DNA of 64,000 nucleotides from Bacillus sp. EAC (GTDB lineage: Bacteria; Bacillota; Bacilli; Bacillales; Bacillaceae_G). The stretch is from NCBI RefSeq assembly GCF_002156875.1, contig NZ_NCSY01000003.1, positions 207,954-271,953 of the forward strand. Direction: 5' to 3'. A program made the position numbers and the translations under genes. Under the pieces are notes generated by a model. That model did not search any database. It was not told the DNA's origin and was given only the letters and a program-made list of their open reading frames with translations. This document shows, piece after piece, positions 59,574 to 64,000 of this stretch. The stretch's first letter is position 1. The number at the start of each line of letters is the position of its first letter.

Positions 59574-62057
59574 TTGAACGAAAATCAACAAATCAAAGAA
59601 ATCAATATAAGTAATGAGATGCGTAATTCCTTCCTAGATTATGCAATGAGTGTAATTGTCTCGCGTGCATTACCAGATGTAAGAGATGGCCTAAAGCCTG
59701 TACACCGAAGAATCTTATATGCGATGAACGATTTAGGCATGACGGCAGAAAAAGCTTATAAAAAATCAGCTCGTATTGTTGGTGAAGTAATCGGTAAATA
59801 CCATCCACATGGTGACTCTGCGGTTTATGAAACGATGGTACGTATGGCGCAAGATTTTAACTTCCGCTATATGCTTGTAGATGGTCATGGGAATTTTGGT
59901 TCGGTAGACGGAGACGCTGCAGCTGCAATGCGTTATACGGAAGCTAGAATGTCTAAAATTTCAATGGAATTAATTCGTGATATTAATAAAAATACAATCG
60001 ATTTTCAAGATAACTATGATGGTTCTGAAAGAGAGCCAATCGTTTTACCAGCACGTTTCCCTAACTTACTTGTTAACGGTGCAACTGGAATCGCGGTTGG
60101 TATGGCTACAAATATTCCACCACATCAATTAGGCGAGGTAATCGATGGTGTTCTTGCCTTAAGTAAAGACCCTGAACTTACTACTCAGGAACTTATGGAA
60201 TATATACAAGGACCTGACTTCCCTACTTCAGGAATGATTCTAGGTAAATCTGGAATTCGTAAAGCTTACGAAACTGGTAAAGGCTCTATCATTATCAGAG
60301 GTAAAGTTGAAATTGAAGAAAAAGCTAATGGAAGACAAACAATTATCGTTACTGAATTACCATATCAAGTAAATAAAGCGAAGTTAGTTGAACGTATTGC
60401 AGAACTAGTTCGTGATAAAAAAATTGATGGTATTACAGATCTACGTGATGAGTCTGACAGAAATGGTATGCGTATTGTTATTGAAGTAAGAAGAGACGCA
60501 AATGCAAATGTTTTATTAAATAATTTATATAAACAAACTGCTATACAAACAAGTTTCGGTATAAATCTTTTAGCTCTAGTTAACGGTGAACCTAAAGTTT
60601 TATCTTTAAAAAGTTGCCTAAAACATTACCTAGATCATCAAATTGTAGTTATAAAACGAAGAACTAAATTTGAATTAGAAAAAGCTGAAGCTCGTGCACA
60701 TATTTTAGAAGGTTTAAAAGTTGCTTTAGATCATTTAGATGCAGTAATTAGCTTAATTAGAGCTTCTCAAACTGGAGAAATTGCAAAAAATGGTTTAATG
60801 GAAACATTCAACTTATCAGAAAAGCAAGCTCAAGCAATTTTAGATATGAGATTACAACGTTTAACTGGATTAGAACGTGAAAAAATCGAAGAAGAATATC
60901 AAGAATTAATTAAATTAATTGCGGAATTAAAAGCTATTCTTGCAGATGAAGAGCGCGTTCTTGAAATTATTCGTGAAGAGTTAACTCAATTAAAAGAGCA
61001 ATACAATGATAAACGAAGAACTTCGATTGTTCCTGGTGGAGTTGAAATGATTGAAGATGAAGATTTAATTCCAGTAGAAAACATTATTGTTAGTTTAACT
61101 CATAATGGATATATCAAACGATTACCTATTTCTACTTATCGTTCTCAACGTAGAGGTGGCCGTGGTATTCAAGGAATGGGTACAAACGATGATGATTTCC
61201 TAGAACACTTACTAACTACTTCGACCCATGACACAATACTATTCTTTACAAACAAAGGAAAAGTTTATCGTTCTAAAGGTTACGAGGTCCCTGAATATAG
61301 TCGTACTGCTAAGGGGCTACCAATAGTAAACTTACTAGAAATTGATAAAGATGAAAGTATAAATGCTATTATCCCAGTCAGTGAATTTTTAGATGATTGG
61401 TATCTATTCTTTACTACTAAACAAGGAATTGCGAAGCGTGTACCATTATCTGCTTTCGCAAATATTCGTACAAATGGATTAATAGCAATTAATTTAAAAG
61501 AAGATGACGATGTAATCTCTGTTCGATTAACAGATAGTACAAAAGACATAGTAGTAGGAACTTCAAAAGGGATGATTATCCGTTTTAATGAAGAAGATGT
61601 AAGATCTATGGGAAGAACAGCTACTGGTGTTAAAGCAATTACACTTTCTGACGATGATTATGTTGTAGGGATGGAAGTAGTTGAGGAACACTTAGATATT
61701 CTAGTTGTTACAGAACATGGATTTGGTAAACGAACTGCTCAAGAAGAGTACCGTATTCAAAGTCGTGGAGGTAAAGGTTTAAAAACACTAAACGTAACTG
61801 AGAAAAACGGGAAAATGATCTCTCTAAAATGTGTAAGTGACGAAGAAGATTTAATGTTAATTACAGAATCCGGAGTTATCATACGTATGCCAATCGATCA
61901 AATTTCAAGACTTGGACGTGTTACACAAGGGGTAAAACTAATTAAATTAGATCAAGAAGGCCACGTTGCAACTGTGGCAATTGCGGCTAAAGAAGATGAA
62001 GTTGACCCATCCTCTCTTGAAGATGATGAAGATGAGATTGAAACAACAGAAGAATAA
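59574..62057 (+). CDS. gyrA: DNA gyrase subunit A
   Basis: About 827 residues. Winged-helix region with catalytic Tyr in Ala-Ala-Met-Arg-Tyr-Thr-Glu near 120; quinolone-resistance region [10 protein letters not shown] keeps Ser and Glu (wild type). C-terminal beta-pinwheel with GyrA-box Gln-Arg-Arg-Gly-Gly-Arg-Gly near 525, and an acidic tail. I use the TTG at 59574, eight bases after GGGAGG. Confidence 0.97.
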   Translation: MNENQQIKEINISNEMRNSFLDYAMSVIVSRALPDVRDGLKPVHRRILYAMNDLGMTAEKAYKKSARIVGEVIGKYHPHGDSAVYETMVRMAQDFNFRYMLVDGHGNFGSVDGDAAAAMRYTEARMSKISMELIRDINKNTIDFQDNYDGSEREPIVLPARFPNLLVNGATGIAVGMATNIPPHQLGEVIDGVLALSKDPELTTQELMEYIQGPDFPTSGMILGKSGIRKAYETGKGSIIIRGKVEIEEKANGRQTIIVTELPYQVNKAKLVERIAELVRDKKIDGITDLRDESDRNGMRIVIEVRRDANANVLLNNLYKQTAIQTSFGINLLALVNGEPKVLSLKSCLKHYLDHQIVVIKRRTKFELEKAEARAHILEGLKVALDHLDAVISLIRASQTGEIAKNGLMETFNLSEKQAQAILDMRLQRLTGLEREKIEEEYQELIKLIAELKAILADEERVLEIIREELTQLKEQYNDKRRTSIVPGGVEMIEDEDLIPVENIIVSLTHNGYIKRLPISTYRSQRRGGRGIQGMGTNDDDFLEHLLTTSTHDTILFFTNKGKVYRSKGYEVPEYSRTAKGLPIVNLLEIDKDESINAIIPVSEFLDDWYLFFTTKQGIAKRVPLSAFANIRTNGLIAINLKEDDDVISVRLTDSTKDIVVGTSKGMIIRFNEEDVRSMGRTATGVKAITLSDDDYVVGMEVVEEHLDILVVTEHGFGKRTAQEEYRIQSRGGKGLKTLNVTEKNGKMISLKCVSDEEDLMLITESGVIIRMPIDQISRLGRVTQGVKLIKLDQEGHVATVAIAAKEDEVDPSSLEDDEDEIETTEE

Positions 62058-62085
62058 TACTTTAAGTTAATCCTATGACAAGATA

Positions 62086-62118
62086 AGAGAGAACCAAAAA
62101 TTGTTCTCTCTTTTTTTT
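62086..62118 (+). terminator. gyrA terminator
   Basis: AGAGAGAAC with GTTCTCTCT stem and an eight-T tail, 30 bases after the gyrA stop. Confidence 0.92.
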
Positions 62119-62143
62119 AAACTTATAAAATGGGGGATAACTA

Positions 62144-63136
62144 ATGAAAGTTCGTGCGGAAATGTTAAAAGAAGGTTGGATTTTGAGTAAGCCTTTACAT
62201 TTAAATACTGAAAATCCAATAGTTGATATGGGAAAAGCACTAACAAATGAAGACATTGCAGTAATTCGCGCTTTTTTAATTAATGATATTGAAGTAGAAA
62301 TAGCTGATGCAAATAGTTCAAATTCAGAAAAGAATGTTTCTGTAGAGTTTAATAGTATGTACCTAGAGGCTATGAAGCAATACCGAACTCATTTTACTAG
62401 TTGGGAATCAGGTGGATCCCTTAATATTATAGAATTCCGAAAAGTATTAATGCCATTAATAGATTATACTCAAAGCAATTCATTAAAGAAGATTCCTGTT
62501 CCAAATGTGATTTGTAAGGACGATAAAGATAAAATAATACATCATAGTTTGTTAAGTACGATGCTTTCATCTTTAATAGCGCAGAAACTTAATTATCCTA
62601 AAGGTGATATTATTCAAATAGGTGTATCAGCAGCTCTATGTAATGCAGGGTTTGCAAAATATCATTTTAAAAGTATTACTCAATTAGAAAGCAATCCAGA
62701 TTATAAAAACCATCCAATGTATAGTTATCGTATGGTAGAAAAAGCTCAGTTCTTGCGTGATCAAATGAAAGTGGCTATTTTACAGCACGAGGAAAGACTA
62801 GACGGAAGCGGTTATCCATTAAGACTAATGTCTAAACATATTAACGAGTATGCTTCGATTCTTGGAGCATGTGCTTACTACTTTAATAAAGTATTATTCT
62901 CAAAAGAAAGTTTAAATGATTTTCAAATAATCGAACATCTAAATAAAGAATGTTTCGGTAAGTTTCATCCTAGTGTAATTGAAGCCATTAATAATATCGT
63001 AATTCATTTCCAGTTAGGTGATCGAGTGATGTTATCAAATGGTGTCATAGGACAAATTGTATACCGTTCTACAGTTGAGATAGCAAGACCGACTGTAAAG
63101 GCAGAGAATATGGACATGGTTAATATGCGCCCGTAG
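62144..63136 (+). CDS. Degenerate HD-GYP-domain protein, 3' end running into tRNA-Arg
   Basis: A 330-residue cytoplasmic protein. The C-terminal half is of the HD-GYP type: an early His-His-Ser (about residue 126), then Glu-Glu-Arg-Leu-Asp-Gly-Ser-Gly-Tyr-Pro near 217. The central His-Asp-Ile-Gly-Lys motif is replaced by Asn-Ala-Gly-Phe-Ala-Lys, so metal binding and c-di-GMP hydrolysis are doubtful. The last codons (Met-Arg-Pro-stop) lie within tRNA-Arg, whose bases supply the TAG. Related proteins usually continue some 10-20 residues after the Arg-Pro motif, so the tail looks cut and replaced. Confidence 0.75.
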   Translation: MKVRAEMLKEGWILSKPLHLNTENPIVDMGKALTNEDIAVIRAFLINDIEVEIADANSSNSEKNVSVEFNSMYLEAMKQYRTHFTSWESGGSLNIIEFRKVLMPLIDYTQSNSLKKIPVPNVICKDDKDKIIHHSLLSTMLSSLIAQKLNYPKGDIIQIGVSAALCNAGFAKYHFKSITQLESNPDYKNHPMYSYRMVEKAQFLRDQMKVAILQHEERLDGSGYPLRLMSKHINEYASILGACAYYFNKVLFSKESLNDFQIIEHLNKECFGKFHPSVIEAINNIVIHFQLGDRVMLSNGVIGQIVYRSTVEIARPTVKAENMDMVNMRP

Positions 63137-63203
63137 CTCAATTGGATAGAGCGTTTGACTACGGATCAAAAGGTTATGGGTTCGAGTCCTTTCGGGCGCG
63201 CCA
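63127..63203 (+). tRNA. tRNA-Arg (ACG)
   Basis: 77 nt: acceptor GCGCCCG with CGGGCGC, anticodon loop CTACGGA with ACG, T-loop TTCGAGT, encoded CCA. No promoter is visible between it and the preceding coding sequence, which it overlaps by ten bases. Confidence 0.96.
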
Positions 63204-63208
63204 TATTA

Positions 63209-63285
63209 CGGGAAGTGGCTCAGCTTGGTAGAGCACCTGGTTTGGGACCAGGGGGTCGCAGGTTCAAATCCTGTCTTCCCGACCA
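63209..63285 (+). tRNA. tRNA-Pro (UGG)
   Basis: 77 nt: acceptor CGGGAAG with CTTCCCG, anticodon TGG in TTTGGGA, CCA encoded. Five bases after tRNA-Arg. Confidence 0.96.
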
Positions 63286-63295
63286 TTAAATTCAT

Positions 63296-63371
63296 GGGGC
63301 CTTAGCTCAGCTGGGAGAGCGCCTGCCTTGCACGCAGGAGGTCAGCGGTTCGATCCCGCTAGGCTCCACCA
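63296..63371 (+). tRNA. tRNA-Ala (UGC)
   Basis: 76 nt: acceptor GGGGCCT with AGGCTCC, anticodon loop TTGCACG with TGC, CCA encoded. Arg-Pro-Ala followed by 16S is the order seen at the end of the B. subtilis trnJ cluster before rrnW. Confidence 0.97.
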
Positions 63372-63460
63372 TTTTAATAATGATCTTTGAAAACTAAACA
63401 AAACATGAAGTAAAACGTCAATTATTAGTTTTAGAGCAAAACAAGATTTAAACTTAACTA

Positions 63461-64000
<540 letters not shown>

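Overview
The window is a chromosomal origin region from a low-GC, spore-forming member of the Bacillaceae. The evidence is the dnaA-dnaN-yaaA-recF-gyrB-gyrA order on the right, the rpmH-rnpA-yidC-jag-mnmE-mnmG-rsmG-noc-parA-parB-yyaC order on the left, the walRK-yycHI-walJ-rlmH block, frequent TTG/GTG starts with strong GGAGG sites, and a Bacillus-type 16S rRNA start. The genus cannot be fixed from the sequence alone. Genes left of oriC (about 52.85-54.74 kb) are mostly on the minus strand and genes right of it on the plus strand, so nearly all core genes run with the replication forks.

Layout. 0-6.5 kb: an orphan carbohydrate-uptake locus on the minus strand, with a YesM/YesN-type two-component pair, a lipoprotein solute-binding protein, two permeases and a YesL-like protein. 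6.7-9.6 kb, plus strand: a Gfo/Idh/MocA oxidoreductase and an O-antigen-ligase-like membrane protein. 9.7-13.3 kb: a DrrAB-type ABC exporter and a GNAT/carbon-nitrogen-hydrolase fusion. 13.5-20 kb: a HelD-like helicase, an amidase, an old yellow enzyme and malate:quinone oxidoreductase. 20.3-24.6 kb: a two-component system with an unusually large multi-span kinase, then a diguanylate cyclase. 24.8-31.1 kb: rlmH, a CxxH/CxxC small protein and the WalRK operon. 31.3-32.5 kb: a disordered tRNA/rRNA patch. 32.6-44.4 kb: purA, dnaB, rplI, gdpP, yybS, rpsR-ssb-rpsF, ychF, a DUF951 gene, an MscS channel, yyaC (plus strand) and parB. 44.4-52.5 kb: parA, noc, rsmG, mnmG, mnmE, jag, yidC, rnpA, rpmH. 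52.8-62.1 kb: bipartite oriC with dnaA, dnaN, yaaA, recF, gyrB, gyrA. 62.1-64 kb: a degenerate HD-GYP protein running into tRNA-Arg, tRNA-Pro, tRNA-Ala and the start of a 16S gene cut by the window edge.

The core genes form one replication, segregation and cell-envelope neighbourhood: DnaA and oriC for initiation, ParA/ParB with three perfect parS sites for origin segregation, Noc for division placement, WalRK for wall homeostasis, and GdpP for c-di-AMP turnover. Most of it is conventional.

The least ordinary parts are not genes. At 31.49-32.45 kb, a tRNA whose 5' part reads as tRNA-Val and whose 3' end reads as tRNA-Phe sits next to 5S, a 188-nt stump of 23S, an exact 351-bp copy of an internal purA segment, and tRNA-Lys. 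This is either a misassembly or a real rearrangement of an rrn/tRNA cluster. The HD-GYP gene at 62-63 kb takes its stop codon from inside tRNA-Arg, a second suspicious join beside rRNA. Other points of interest are a cluster of DnaA boxes 28 kb from oriC, three 15-bp direct repeats at an exact 32-bp period upstream of mqo, and a nested palindromic element separating dnaN from yaaA. I did not find a convincing new multi-gene system.
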